From Dryas octopetala (Eukaryota > Streptophyta > Magnoliopsida > Rosales > Rosaceae): DNA of 64,000 nucleotides. A program made the position numbers and the translations under genes. Shown piece by piece: positions 36,320 to 49,399 of this stretch (position 1 is the first letter of the stretch; every line of letters begins with the position of its first letter). The stretch spans positions 10,509,304-10,573,303 of the forward strand of contig OY992836.1 of the NCBI GenBank assembly GCA_963921425.1, in the 5' to 3' direction. The notes beneath the pieces are model-generated. The model did no database searches, was not told where the DNA came from, and saw only the letters and a program-made list of their open reading frames with translations.

Positions 36320-38402
36320 CAGGGGAGGATCTACAATGGGATCAATTGACCCCATGAACCCAAAAATCCTAGGCTTGAGGAAAGTGGCTATCCCCGTGAA
36401 CCCATGGATGTTGGTGGAGTTGCAGAGCAAGGTGTTTGAAGAAATGTCTGAAAGAGAAGAGAAGGAGAGAAGACAGTAGAGAGTCTCACGTGATATGAAG
36501 TTGGGCTTTTTTTTTTTTTTAAAAAAAAATCTTAACTTGTCAAAACGACGTCGTTTTGGCAAGTGTATTAAAAATAAAAACAGAGTGTTAATTAGAAGAG
36601 AGACACGAGAATGAAGGAGAAATCAGCAAAGGACTAAGCCGTTCAGACTGAAGGAGAACGAGTGACTGGTCTGCACCGCTCAGACTCGCCGACCGATGCG
36701 ACACTGCCCCCTGCTCTGCTCGCCGACTCCCTCCCGCCCCTTCACAGGTTTTTCTTATTTCTTATTTGGATTTGGGACTTTTGGGTTAATTGGGGCTGTT
36801 GGGTTAATTGGGACCGTTGCCTATTAGGTAATTGAATTTTTGCAATTCTTTTGTTAATTGGGGTTGTTGGGTTGATTGGGATTAATTGGGGCTGTTGGAT
36901 ATGTGGTTCCTTTCATGTAGTATAAGTTAATTGGTTAATTATTAATTGGGGTTGTTATTGAATTATAAATAGTCATAGAGATGTATTTTAAAAGAAGGCT
37001 TAATTATCGATTTACCACCCAAAATTGTAACTCATTCCCACTTTACCACCTGAAAGTTTTTTTGTCCCAGATTACCACCTGTAACTTACATCCGTGTCCC
37101 ATTTTACCTTGTTCCGTCAACAATTCCGTTAATGCTGACGTGGCGCGCTGGATGTGCGCCAGGTGTCACATCTTTTTTGTATTTTTTGATTTTTTTTATT
37201 TTTCTATTTTTATAAACTTTGAAAATTAATTAAAAATAGCTCCGAACTTAGAAAAATACACGGAAAATTCCTACCGACTTGTCTTAACTAGTACTAATTT
37301 ACTATGGGGTCAAAATGCCAATTTTCCCTCTAAAAATTTCCAAAAAATTTGGAAAGTCCAAATTTATTTCTAGAAAATTAAAATACTCTAGACTCTTTGA
37401 AAATTCATAGAATAATCTCCCGAACTCCAAAAAATATGAGGTCTGTACCGTTAGTCTTCTAAAAACTAACATTACCTTTCTCGTGAACACTTGCTACCCA
37501 AAAGACCTCTCGGTCTTAGAGAAAAATAAAATTCTCTATAAAATAAATTCTATAAAAATTTTAAAATTTCTGTAAAGTCTCGAAATAATTCTCTAAAACA
37601 AGCTTTTGGTAATTTTTCAAAATATTTTTGAGAATTTGTCCAAGAGTTTACGAAAATTCTAGAATTTTTTCTAGAATTTATTTAATAGAGGAAAATTTAT
37701 TTTAATTTTTTAGAAATAAATTTGGACTTTCTAATTTTTTTGAAAATTTTTAGAGGGCAAATTGGTAATTTAACCTTATAGAAAATTAGTGCTAGTCAAG
37801 ACGAGTCCGTAGGAATTTTTCGTGTATTTTTCTGAGTTCGGAGCTATTTTTAATGAATTTTCAAAGTTTATAAAAATAAAAAAATAAAAAAATGCGAAAA
37901 AATAAAAAAATGATGTGACACGTGGCGCACATCTAGCGCGCCACGTCAGCATTAACGGCCAGATCGTCAGCATTAACGGAATTGTTGACGGAACAAGGTA
38001 AAATGGGACATGGATGTAAGTTACAGGTGGTAATCTGGGACAAAAAAACTTTCAGGTGGTAAAGTGGGAATGAGTTATAGTTTTGGGTGGTAAATCGATA
38101 ATTAAGCCTTTAAAAGAATATTAGGTGAGAGTTCGTCACCTTCTCCGACATCAAATGATAGTCTTGTGGTTGAAAGTTCAAAACAAAGTGAGCTAGATGC
38201 AATTTTGGCTACCCTTCCTGCAGACCCTGGACTTCAACCTCCAATGTCAGATTATGATTCTAATATTATAGATCAAATTTGAAGAGCTTATCTACAAAAG
38301 GGTCTGTGTCAACCTAGAAATCATATTTTTTCTACCCAAAATAAATATTCATGAGCTTCTTAATCTTCACCCCATAACGTTCGATTCCTGGATCCGCCAC
38401 TG
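36320..38402 (+). mobile_element. hAT element (TTF zinc finger/DUF4371 type), truncated, middle layer of the nest
   Basis: Ends CAGGGGAGGATCTAC and, opposite strand, CAGTGGCGGATCCAGG, the familiar plant hAT terminus. 38118-38340 reads with similarity to the N-terminal part of ZMYM1-like hAT transposases (LPADPGL, then RAYLQKG and CQPRNHIF), interrupted by a stop in the remaining copy. Flanking 8-mers (CCCATGGT, CGGCCATG) do not match cleanly. Without the inner MULE it is about 960 bp. Confidence 0.72.
36997..38108. mobile_element. Mutator-like foldback element, innermost layer of the nest
   Basis: Ends GGCTTAATTATCGATTTACC at both sides in inverted orientation; arms of at least 390-420 bp. 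Perfect flanking duplication TTTAAAAGAA (36987-36996, 38109-38118). Nothing coding between the arms. Near-perfect arms and target duplication suggest it is the youngest layer. Confidence 0.92.
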
Positions 38403-38755
38403 CGGCCATGATAGATCCCTTAAATAAAATTATTTAAAGAATCCCTCAGTGGAAGGGGCCTGTCAATTTTGAAGGGCTATTCTGCAAAATCTGTGCTGAT
38501 TTGCATATCTCAATCCAACAAGTGCTGATTCGACCAATTGAGATTGACATAGTAGAAAAGTGTTTGGGAAGTTGATACTCTCTCCCCATAGTATTAACCA
38601 AAGTAATGCAGTAGCAATAGCAGCTAGAGTATGAAGCAGATAATCAAAGTGATGATTGGGAAGGGTCCAGACAATTCATTGTCAGCGGAGGAAATCACTT
38701 CATTCGGTTAAAAAGTTGTGACCCTGTTATGTAGTTGTAATCATTAAGCAAAGAG

Positions 38756-41734
38756 CTCTGAAGCATGGATACGCCATTTTGGTTCCGTATCCCGTATCGG
38801 ATACGTATCGGATACGGATACGCTTCAGATACGGACAGATACGCATTGGATACGTATCCAGGTCAACGGATACGTATTTGACTCATTGGATACGCGTATC
38901 ATTTGCTCTCGACACGGGTATCCTTCAGTGTTCTTCAGCCACTTCATCTTCTTCATCTTGGAAACTCAAATTGGATGCGCAGAAATTCAGTACCCACTTC
39001 ACCCAAATTGAAAACCCAAATCAGATGCGCATAAACCCACTCCAAAAGATCGACTTGCGCTGCACCGCCGACGAGTTCTGTTCCAGATCAGTTCGTAATC
39101 ATCCATTTCTTGTGGGCTTGCTGCTTTTCTTGATATTTCTGTACAGATCATTTCCTTTACTGTTTTCTCTTTGGGTGTCTGCGTCCCCAGTTTTAGTCTG
39201 TAGTCTATACTGGTTTAGATTAATATGGAAACTTGAAAACTTGTAATATAATATAATATTATATTATTAACAGCTTGTATATTTGTTTCTTAACTTTCTC
39301 CAATTCGGTGGCATAATATTATATGATATTATTGCTTGACTCTCCAATTCGGTGGAAAACCCAATACCATCTATAATATTAGTTAATAATATAATATAAT
39401 GATATATGTTAATAATATATATGTTACCTAGTAGCATGTGTAATATTAGTTAATATATATGTTACCCAATACCATGTGTAATATTAATTAATAATATATA
39501 TGTGTTGAACCGTAAAAAAAAATTCAAAAAAAAATACAAAGGTTGAGGTTGAGATAAGATCCCCATATGCCATGTGCCACATTAATTTCAAATGAAAACA
39601 AATTGAAAAATGAGATAATGTGGATTTATCTGAAAGCTTAATTATCTCTTATCTGATGAGTTTAAATTTAAATGGAGAGAGTTATCTCATCTCCATCTGA
39701 TCTCATCACTTGGACTTCCCATGGACTCTATAAATAGAGCATAAGGGGTTCAGAAAAAAGGAGAAGAGAGGAAGGGGAAAGAAGACACCGAAAAGCTGAA
39801 GGAGAAAGTACAGAGAGAAGAGAGAATTACTGCAAGACCGTTGCTGTTCAAATTCAAGGTAGTGGCCCTTGGCGGTGTTCTTTCTTTTAAAGATGGGGGT
39901 TCTGGTCTGAACCTCCCATAAATCTATCATCTCTCAAGAGATGGGGGTTCTGGTCTGAACCCCACAAAATTAATTTTCCAAGCTGGTGGTTCTGTGCTGA
40001 ACCTCACAAAGGAAATTACTTCCTCTGCCTTCAATTGCCAACCAGATTAAGAGAAATAAAAATCTCTTGTTGCTATATTAATGCCCGCAAGGAAAAAAAA
40101 AAAAAAAAAGCAAAGCTATGCAACTAAAGAAAAAGAAAAGTTGCATGACTCAATTGCAACATAACCTCACGCATGCAGCAAGCCTACGGGTACAGCAAGA
40201 AGTAAGGATAAAGCAATTGTGGGCTGCTGCATTTAAAGAGTTGGCATGAATGTTTACTGTACACAAAGACAAGTTAAGCAAGAAGGAAAATGGCATAAAG
40301 CCTGGCTGCTGTAGTGCTGTGGTACTCAAGTTTTTGTCCAATCCATCAGGCCAGCCAAGTCAGAAAGCTACTGGACTTGGGCCCGCGAAGGCTAAGAGCT
40401 AGCTCCCTAATTGAGAATGCTCCCAGCTTGTTTTCAAAGTAGGATTGCCCATTAAGAATATAAAGAGTATCAATTAATAAATAATTGATACAAAGATATT
40501 AATTAGTGGGCACATAACCAAATTCATGTTAGCCCATTATAAAAATGTGTCATTTAACAAATAAATGGTACAAAAATATTAATGGGCACATTTTCTTCCA
40601 AATCCCAAATTCAAACTCTTAAATTGGTACAAAGCCAACATTCTCAAATTGTTACAAAACCAACTCTCTCAATTGGTACAAAACCGAAACCAAATCCAAA
40701 CCCCAAATTTAAACTCTCAAATTGGTACAAAACCACCTTTCTCAAATGGTACAAAACCATCTCTCTTAAATTGGTACAAAACCAAATCTCTCAAACTCAA
40801 ATCCTAAATTCAACCCCAAATGGCACAAAGCCAATCAAGTCAAATTCTTTCATTGAACTACGTCTGGTTTGATCCCATCATGGGTACGTAGGCAATGTGA
40901 GCAAAATTCACACTCAACCTCATTCACAAAATTCTCTAAGTTCCCTTAGGAATTAATTCATATAAATTTCTTTGAATTAATTTCGCACCAAATCAAATCC
41001 ACCCAAATTCTTCAGAAATTAGTTCTACACACAAAAGTCCCTGAATTAATTTCTCAAATCAAATCCAAGGGCTCTAAACCCTACCCAAATTACACAAATC
41101 ATTTAAATGGGTCATTCACCCATTTAATTCCCAAAAAAACTCGGAACTACGTGTGGTTTGATCCTGCAGTGGGTACGTAGGCAACCTAAAATACGGGTGC
41201 AACCGCAATCACAAATAAATTCCATTTCAATGGGTCTTTTATCCATTGGAAATCCAAACACTCACCAAGTGATCCGTTGGTTTCATTACATTTGGAATCA
41301 AAGGGTGTTCCCTTGAGTCAAGGGACTATAATTAAGAGATGTACTCCATCTTGAATGGGTCGTACCCAAAATAATAAAACCCTCATTCCATAAATGAATT
41401 TGGGTGAAATTATGTTGGGTAATATTTATTATTTATTTACAAATTTTGTTCAACAATATGTTTCACTTGTAATATATTTTTAGAAGAGCTATGCAATATA
41501 TGTGTAAAATTTGGATGATTTTTTTAAGTCTTTAGAGTTTGAGTTAAATGAATTTGAATTTTTATGTTATTTAAAGTATGTTTTAAATTATTCATATTTT
41601 TATTATTATATATTAATATATATTTTTAAAGCCGTATCCATGACGTATCGTATCCTAATTTTTAGAAATTTGCCGTATCGCCGTGTCGTGTCGTATCGTA
41701 TCTCCGTATCCGTATCCGTATCGGTGCTTCATAG
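38756..41734. mobile_element. hAT element with CGTATC subterminal arrays, carrying a solo LTR
   Basis: Perfect 8-bp duplication GCAAAGAG (38748-38755, 41735-41742). Ends CTCTGAAGCATGGATACG and, opposite strand, CTATGAAGCACCGATACG. GGATACG/CGTATC words repeat at least ten times in 38770-38910 and at least eight times in 41630-41730. A C/T-rich leader-like stretch lies at 38920-39100. Without the LTR the element is about 1.0 kb and has no transposase domain. Confidence 0.88.
39503..41455. mobile_element. Solo LTR of an LTR retrotransposon, about 1.95 kb
   Basis: Starts TGTTGAACCG and ends TTTTGTTCAACA (TG...CA with short inverted ends). Flanked by ATATG on both sides (39498-39502, 41456-41460). 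No internal region and no second LTR, so it looks like the product of LTR-LTR recombination. Parts visible: a TATA-like word CTATAAATAG near 39728, GGGTTCTGGTCTGAACC repeats (39898-40000), a (GGTACAAAACCAA)-like array (40620-40800), and two GGTTTGATCC...GGGTACGTAGGCA words (about 40868 and 41155), common in plant LTRs. Copia or Gypsy cannot be decided. The intact target repeat suggests moderate or young age. Confidence 0.82.
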
Positions 41735-42314
41735 GCAAAGAGAGTCTAGTGAACTAGAAGAGTTAATCAGCCTCAGGACTTGTATTTAAGTGATCGATTA
41801 GTTATTGTACCAAATAGATTATTGAATGAAAATGGCAGAGTTCATTTTAACTTCTCCCTTGTACTCTCTGTTTTGTTCTCATTCTGTTCTCATTTCTTTT
41901 AGAGTTGGCTGAGTAACCTCTCTAATGTTTCATTTTCCCCTCTCTTTTGATAAATATTGGGTAATGTCATGGTTGGAAGAAATAAAGTACAGGAGAAATA
42001 AATTAACCCTTCATTGATATACTCCAATATCATCAACAACAAATTTCATTATGAAATATACACACTACAAGGAATGGGACTGATTTTTGCCTAGTTTCTA
42101 ATCTTGTAAACAAAAACTAGAAAATCAAAGAATGGGATTGATTTTGGTAAGATTAGCTACTGTATTTTGGGCCCTGCTAGCACTACATATCAGTGAAATG
42201 GAGATCTGTATAACTTTGTTGTAGAAGAAACATGTGTATCACTACTAGTGAGCTGTGTCAATATATGGGTTGAACCAATATGATCATGAACATATGCATT
42301 TGGTCAGTGCATGA

Positions 42315-45300
42315 TCAACTTTCTGGAGGCCCTTCTAGTCTGATATAGTCATACATGACTCCATTAAAACTGCCCAGGCTTCTTGACTGAGTAAGATAGA
42401 TGGTGTTGTTTCCTTCATGTAGCCTATAGCTTGGTACATTTACACTGAACAACCAATGCAAACCATGAATTCCATGCCTTGCTATGGCATTGTCCCTCCC
42501 TATTAGCCCTGTTGTAAAATGAGCATCCTCGGTGCTCCAGTTGTTAAACCGAACCTTAGAACACATTGCCAAACACAATTAGCCAAAAGAGTGAGTACTT
42601 GACCAAAGTTTTCTTATTCGAAAAAAAATCATATTTATGATATGTCACTTGCAAAAACAATACCTGCAATTCTGCAGCAGTGGCTGAGGCCAATGCCAAT
42701 TGGAGTGTATAATTTCCGGTGTTTGTCACGTTATTAAGTTCAAATAGAATCTGCCATGTGGTCGCTTCATATGTGTTATCTCCTTTATTCCTGCAGTAAA
42801 AGATTAGAGAGACATGATCCACTGTTGAAAGTATATCTCACATCGAGAATTAATGTGAAGCCTTGCATACCAGTATATAAGATCCTAAGCCACTCCACCC
42901 AATTAGTTTTGAATTAGATACTCTAACATCTACCTTTACAGATTTAATGAATTAATAGAGACATTACTATGTCAGGTCAAACAAGTACCTTGTCACATGA
43001 GCAAAAAACCAGTCGTCACCATAATTGTCAGCACCAACGGTGTAGATGAGATCATGGTCAGGGTACAAATCTGCATAACGTTCCCACAAGCCGTACTGCC
43101 TAAACCTGATTGCAAAAATTCACTTGCAGTAAGCAATGCAATATTTCGAGCATATAAACAAATTGTTAAGCATCTAAGTATGGAAAAAATGTTCTCTTGC
43201 CGAACAGTACGTTTGATAATATAACAGAAAAATGAGTGCTGTATGAGAACTAACTTGTCTGGATGATTGTTGTACAATTGGTTCATAAGAGTTGGATTTG
43301 GATCCGGTATGTAGAACTCGGCAGCAGTGCGATCCGGGATGCCGATTTCCCACAAAGTGGGACCATTTCTTGGAGGTTCGAACGTGAGATTAGTCAGATT
43401 GATTTCACTACCTGCATGTAGAAGTCGGTGACATTAATATGTTATCATAAAATTTGCCAACTACTTTGTAGTTCATTCAGTATTTGGGCATTTGGACCAA
43501 AAAAGAAAGATACATAGCAATACTAGCTTGTTTGTTCTCTCAAATTTTAAGACATTAAAAGATCGTATATATAGGTAGATATATTACCTGGTTCAATTTT
43601 TATAATAGCCTCATATTTGTAATCCCCAATGGTGCCGGGAACCCATGCATACAAACTGTAGTTCCCAGGTCGAACATCTTTAATGAGGAAATAGCCTTGT
43701 TTGTTGGCTTCAGTCCAGAACTGATAACCCTGCAAAAGAAGAAACAAAAAACAAAAAAAAGGAATGTATTTACCATAAATGTTGACCAGATTATTTCCAA
43801 GCAAAATGTGGAAATAACAAAAATGTTATCAAACTGGTTAGGTGTAGCAAAAACAAATGGAAAAATTTAATTTCTCTCATGAATTACCTTGCTTTCCTTT
43901 TGCCAAGATCCGACCTCTCCAGGTGCAGCCAATCCCACATAAGCGAAACTTGCCCAAATGAGGCTCTCATTAATGTATCTAAAACAAGACACAACTTAAT
44001 CATTTCACGTATAGATTTACCTTAAAGAAAAAAAAAAAAAAAAAAAGGTTGAGCCTTGGAGTGCTAATGAACATACCGGTCGCCTATAAGTAATTGGCCG
44101 GCGACTGATCCACGTTGATCGGAGCTAGGAAAGTCTTCGGATTGAGTGAAATTGTATGGCCAGTTTTTGACTTCTTCAAGCATCTAATAAGAACCATAGA
44201 GTTAGGGTCATATTTTACAAATAAGTTGAATCAGCATTAATACAAGTCTTGCCTTCAAATGTAATGTCAATGTATGTACTATTATTACCTGCTCCTTCGC
44301 ATTTGACCAGAGTGTGGATTCATTTGCCCTTGGAGCTGAATTAAGATACACAAAGACAGGCCCAAAAACCTTCTTCCATACCTCACCTTCTTCGAATTTC
44401 ATCCCAACATCCGTTCCAGCGTAATGGGTACTAACAAACATCTGGGTCATGTAAATTTTGAGAAATAAAAATTGTCACTGATATGGGTATGGATTTGGCC
44501 CATATAGGATTGGAGAGGGCTAGAAGGGTTGGGCTTACAGAAAGGGTGGTTGGGCCGACATGGGAGGTGAGGTCTTGTTTGATGGGCCCAGCTGTACGGA
44601 ATTCGTCACTGGGTGTGATCATCCAGAAGCCCACAGGTGGGTCAGAACAAATCCAACCATGAACGTTGTTATCTTTGTTCTCGGTTGAGTATTGGTACTT
44701 GTCATCCACCTACAACCCCCATTAAATATGTCACGGGACTTAGAAAAGTGAAGGCACAGAGCATAAAAATAAAAGTAAGAAAATAAAAAATGTTAAAGTG
44801 AGGATGGGCCAGTAGTACCTCTCCTCTAAGGTCAGGATTGCTTGGATTGGTTAAAAGAACAGCTTCAGGATATGCAAGAGGCTGACCATTTTCACGGTCT
44901 TTGGCTGTTGGCATGACTCTTTGCCTGTTGTCTGATATCGCCATGTACCGAAATCTGCAAAGATCAACATAAGCAAGTTTTATATGCAAATATGCCTTGT
45001 ATTATGTTGAACTCTAATAATAATATGACGGGCGATTTATCAATTTATTAGAACCCGACACAATATGTGACGGGGTATTCAATAATTTATGTCATTTTCT
45101 ACGTACTTGGCTTCTTGAAGCTTGTAAACAATTCTAATTTGATCCATCTTCACCTCCGGCCACCCTTCAAGGCGTTCAAATATGGCGTATGCATAGAACC
45201 CAGAACGACCACGCTGCAATATGTACCTGCAGCGAAGTGTTTAATGCTAAGTTAGAGAGAATTTACATGAAGTTTAAGTTCACTGTACTCTTTTGATCTC

Positions 45301-47928
45301 TAATTGACAAATTAAAGGTTTAGGTCATACCTTTTGTCTACATTTAAGGGAACTGTGGCACCATGCGAGAGGGAAACATTATATGTTTTGGTGAAAGAAA
45401 TTTCTAATTGGTCTGCCCTCACAGTAACTATCTTAAATTTTGTTCCCTGTAATCTGGACATGAATCATGTACATAGTTTTAGTTCAAAGTATAAATAATT
45501 TTTAGTTCAAGTAGAGAAGGAAGAGGATTTACTTGTCAATACTAATCTTCTCTCCTGGATTGTTCCAAACAACGTCCCAGTACCTAGACATTTGGATATA
45601 TTTCAAACAATGTGCAAATATAACCTCTAACCATGATAAAAATTTAAGAAATTAACTTGTTTTCGATTCAATCTCAATTATAAGTTTTTGGGAAGCATAA
45701 GAATATTTTACTAAAAACATTACACCAAGCTGCATGCTTGGAGCCTTGGAGAAACCAACCGAGGAAGTGTAGTTATTTATTTATCTATTTTTTGGTCGAA
45801 TAAGGAAGTGTAGTTATTACTGACCCTCTATTATTTGGGTCATTGTTGATTTCAAGTAAGTTGTCAATTCCATTGTATTTTATTCCAATGACGTCTCCAC
45901 CGGGATAAGAAAAAGTGAGTTGGACAAGCCCATTATCCATCACCACCTGAAACACACAAAACACATATATATGGTGAATGGTCAATCAATGAAGAGCAGC
46001 TTAATTCTAGGCCAAACCCATGTTCACATGTGAAGCAGAATGGACATAAATAATTCAGCCTTAACAGAAAAAGACACCAATTAATGGACATCTGTTGGTC
46101 AAGCTTAATTTTGACGTCTAATCGAATATCTGACATCTGAGTTACATATATATTAAAAAATTAATGGAAAAAAGTAAAAGAAGAAAAAGAGGTAGGGAAT
46201 GCATTTTACCCGGTTACGTGTCTTTGTTACCCCATATTGGCCTCCAGTAATGCTCCTTAGTGCCCTTCTGCAATTAAACATTAAATATGTTTTATTGAAA
46301 AACTCTTATTAGTTATTAGTTCGGTTATGAATATTAATAATTAAAAAAAATTTCTTCATTAAACAATTTAACATATTATATTGTGAGATTTTTGTTAATT
46401 AGTCAAAAAATTAAAAATAATTTTATATTTTTTTTAGCGTGCAAATCACCAAATGTATACAAATGCTTGTTACTAAAAAAAAGGAAAAAGGACAATAGTA
46501 ATAATTAACGAGACAACCAAATTACTAATGGAGATGATCAAGCCATGATGAATGATGTGGAGGTTGGTAAAGATAGTCAATTTATGATTAAGATCTAATG
46601 GAGTTTCTGATTGAGGTATGATTGGATGACAATTAATTAACAAATGTTAATCTTATCTTCTCTTTTTTCTTTTTTTTTTGAGAATGAAATGTTAATCGTA
46701 TCTATTAATCAAATGGAATGTATCTGGCTTGTCGAAATGTATATATGATTTACATTGATATTATGAAAATATAACATGGAATTGAGACATTACCTTTATA
46801 GTGTTTTATTTGCAGACCTTTTAACTAGAAAACATACACGTTGAACCAAAAACAAAAAGAAACTAGAGAACATACATCAGTAACATGATTAACATCAACC
46901 ATGACCACCATGCAAAAGACAAATATCTTTATTATATGTATATGTATGTTCGTTCTATTTATAATCGAATTTCGTGCTCCCGGGCCAATTCAGAGTCCTA
47001 GAGTATTCTCTTGTGATTCTCTAATATATACGTGTGTATATATAAAATAAGCTTATGTTGTCTTGTGAATTGTTAGTACCAAACCGTGACCTCTGTTAAA
47101 AGGTAAAGCATAACGTACTATAGTGGCCAAAAAAAAAAAAAGCATAACGTACTTTGTGGTCAAAATTTATGGAACATATAACATTTCCTATGCATGAGAG
47201 AGAGAGAGTTACAAACTCCTGTAAGTTATGACTCACGAGACAGATAAAGACAATTGATCATCATGAAGTACTGTTACAAGACAATGAATATGTGCCATAA
47301 TATATATATATATATATATAGCCTGAATGAGAACAATAATATGTTGATGAAGACCTCAACTACTTCTACTGATCGTGAAAAAATCACCCGAAAAACAGCA
47401 TGGAAAAATACAAAAATTTGACAGCATAAGAAATAGAACATATATTAAAAGCATTTAATGCAATATATAAGATAATAAAAAAACTATATATTTTGGACCT
47501 CTGCAGAAAAATTCAAGACCGTTATTATAGGCCAAAAATAACAGTTATTAGCAGCTCAGACTTAGAGTTCATTTCACCATGCCATTACAGAGAAAATGTA
47601 TTATGCAGTACTCTCTGTTTCTTCTCATGCCTGCATTATGCCCTTGCATGAAGTCTAGCTTTGCAGAGATGAGAAAGACAGAGGTTGCTTTACCCTCTTG
47701 CCTATGTTATGGAATCTACATGATGATCATCATGAATTGAAAGAAAAGAAAAAGAGAGAATGAGAGAGAGAGAGAGAGAGAGCAGATCAGGAAGAACCTC
47801 ACAGGGGTCTTCTCGTAATTTCCATCATCATCATCACCAGCCAAGAGAAACAACACCACCACATACATTGCCAATCCCCCAAGGAACCAATCCCATTGCC
47901 TCCACCTCCGACCCACCTTAATCTCCAT
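42315..47928 (-). CDS. Rhamnogalacturonan lyase (polysaccharide lyase family 4), gene 2
   Basis: Paralogue of gene 1 with the same role in cleaving rhamnogalacturonan I. Coding exons: 47798-47928, 46210-46267, 45825-45946, 45533-45583, 45331-45453, 45107-45226, 44819-44954, 44539-44709, 44289-44441, 44077-44183, 43888-43978, 43588-43729, 43255-43411, 42989-43105, 42664-42790, 42315-42554; 2046 nt, 681 aa, all phases consistent. Differences from gene 1: exon 2 is 51 nt shorter, exon 8 lacks three codons, exon 13 lacks two 15-bp units, exon 15 lacks one codon. The hydrophobic N-terminus (WFLGGLAMYVVVLFLLAG) is kept. Candidate catalytic Lys251 (DDKYQYS) and His310 (STHYAG). A 5' UTR intron and a TATA box are visible upstream, so this copy looks fully equipped. 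Confidence 0.93.
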
Positions 47929-47939
47929 TTTCGACCACC

Positions 47940-48148
47940 CTGCAAATTTTAACAGCACATATAATTAAACGCAATAACTCCATATATCATAAGTATATAT
48001 TAAAACATAAAACTTGCATTAATTTGTTAATTAGAAGATCTAATCAATTAACATAATTAAAGGATATATGATATCAATTAACATGAATGCATATATTATA
48101 TGGTATGGAAACTCCATCAAAATCGCAGCAACATTAATGCATGGTTAC
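47940..48148 (-). other. Putative 5' UTR intron of lyase gene 2
   Basis: On the minus strand AATCAAG then GTAACCATGC (donor, 48149/48148) and AAATTTGCAG (acceptor, 47940), eleven bases before the ATG. Inferred from splice consensus only. Confidence 0.5.
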
Positions 48149-48414
48149 CTTGATTAACGGCAATTATGAGTTTTAGCTAGCTAGAGAGATATAGCTCCTA
48201 TATTAATGGCCGTCTTTTGGAAGCAAGAGAAGCCTAATAAAGAGGACAAAGCACAAGGATTTATGTTACTAAAATGTGTCTGTGTGAAACTTTTTGTTTC
48301 CTTCAATTCTCTCTTTTCTCTATGGTCGTTACGTACTAAATTCCTTTTTGGCACCTTAAAGGGTCTTCCAAAACGTGCATACATATATATGTAATACCAA
48401 CTGAATCATGGCCC

Positions 48415-48422
48415 TTTATATA
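48415..48422 (-). promoter_or_regulatory. TATA box candidate of lyase gene 2
   Basis: TATATAAA in GGGGTTATATAAAGGGCC on the minus strand. Transcription starting about 30 bp downstream would give a 5' UTR exon of roughly 240 nt ending at the donor at 48149. Confidence 0.5.
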
Positions 48423-49331
48423 ACCCCAGGTGGAGGCTGGCCGATGACTTCTGCTTCCTTTTCGGTGTTACACAAATTGTTGACCTTTTTTTTTATAATT
48501 ATTTTATATTCGTTCTTGCAATTTAGTGTAGGAAAATCCCAATGAATAATCAACCTGCTTCATTTTATTCAAACAAGAGGGGGATGAGGATAATTTGGTC
48601 CTGCAGAAAGATCATGTGGGTCACTGGGTATATAGGGGGTATGGTGAACTACTGAAATTATTGACAATTTTGAGAATTATTTGTGCCAACTTTTGACAAG
48701 TTTTGAGAATTTTGAACTAATATGTTTGACATTTTGGGGTGGAAATAATATTTATTCAGAGCTGTTTGTGCTGTTATACCAAATTTTGACAAATTTGAGA
48801 TCTGGCATCCCGTATTGAAAGTATATATTATATATATTTGGTATTTGGTAAAACTAGCAAAATGGTTGGTGCTTTTCCAATTTTCCTTTTAAGGTGCGTC
48901 AATAGGTTGAACTTGAACTTCTAGAGTGCAACTAGTAAATAAAGGTGGCAAAGGGTTTGTGCCTAACTTTTAGGAACTAATTAATCCACAATCAATCGAA
49001 CACAATGTGATCACTACTTAGGGAAAGATATAAGGAGATATATATATATATATATATATGACTCCATGATGTAGCGTTTGTGTCATCATATATAAATCAC
49101 AAATTAAGTGTAAAAATGTCTCATAAAATCTCTGTTTTTTTTGTCAGACTCTGAAAATCTAACTCATAGAGACAGATGGAGTCCTAACATTCAGTTTGAA
49201 CCCACTATAGAATCCAAGATTTCACTTTGTATAAACATGTTTTGTGAAGTACACCATGAACTCATGGCTAACAATTGTACGTAACCTCCCTCACGTGCAG
49301 TCCCAACTTACACAAAGAGTAAAAATATATT

Positions 49332-49399
49332 TGTGTAGCCCATTATTAATAAGACTCTTGTATCGTGTGTAGCCCATTATTAATAAGACTCTTGTATCG
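49332..49399. repeat. 34-bp tandem duplication
   Basis: Two exact adjacent copies starting TGTGTAGCCCATTATTAATA at 49332 and 49366. Confidence 0.9.

Larger units (their letters stand above)
35979..38462. mobile_element. Foldback MITE split by an hAT element (outer layer of a nest)
   Basis: Outer ends TGGGGCCTTCCATTGAGGG and, opposite strand, CAGGCCCCTTCCACTGAGGG. Flanked by TCAATTTTGA on both sides (35969-35978, 38463-38472), a 10-bp duplication as made by Mutator-like transposases. Its own length without the insert is about 400 bp. Confidence 0.82.

Noticed and set aside
24800-42010. Direct repeats bracketing lyase gene 1 that could be taken for LTRs
   Set aside because: The similarity covers entire gene blocks including exons; it is a segmental tandem duplication.
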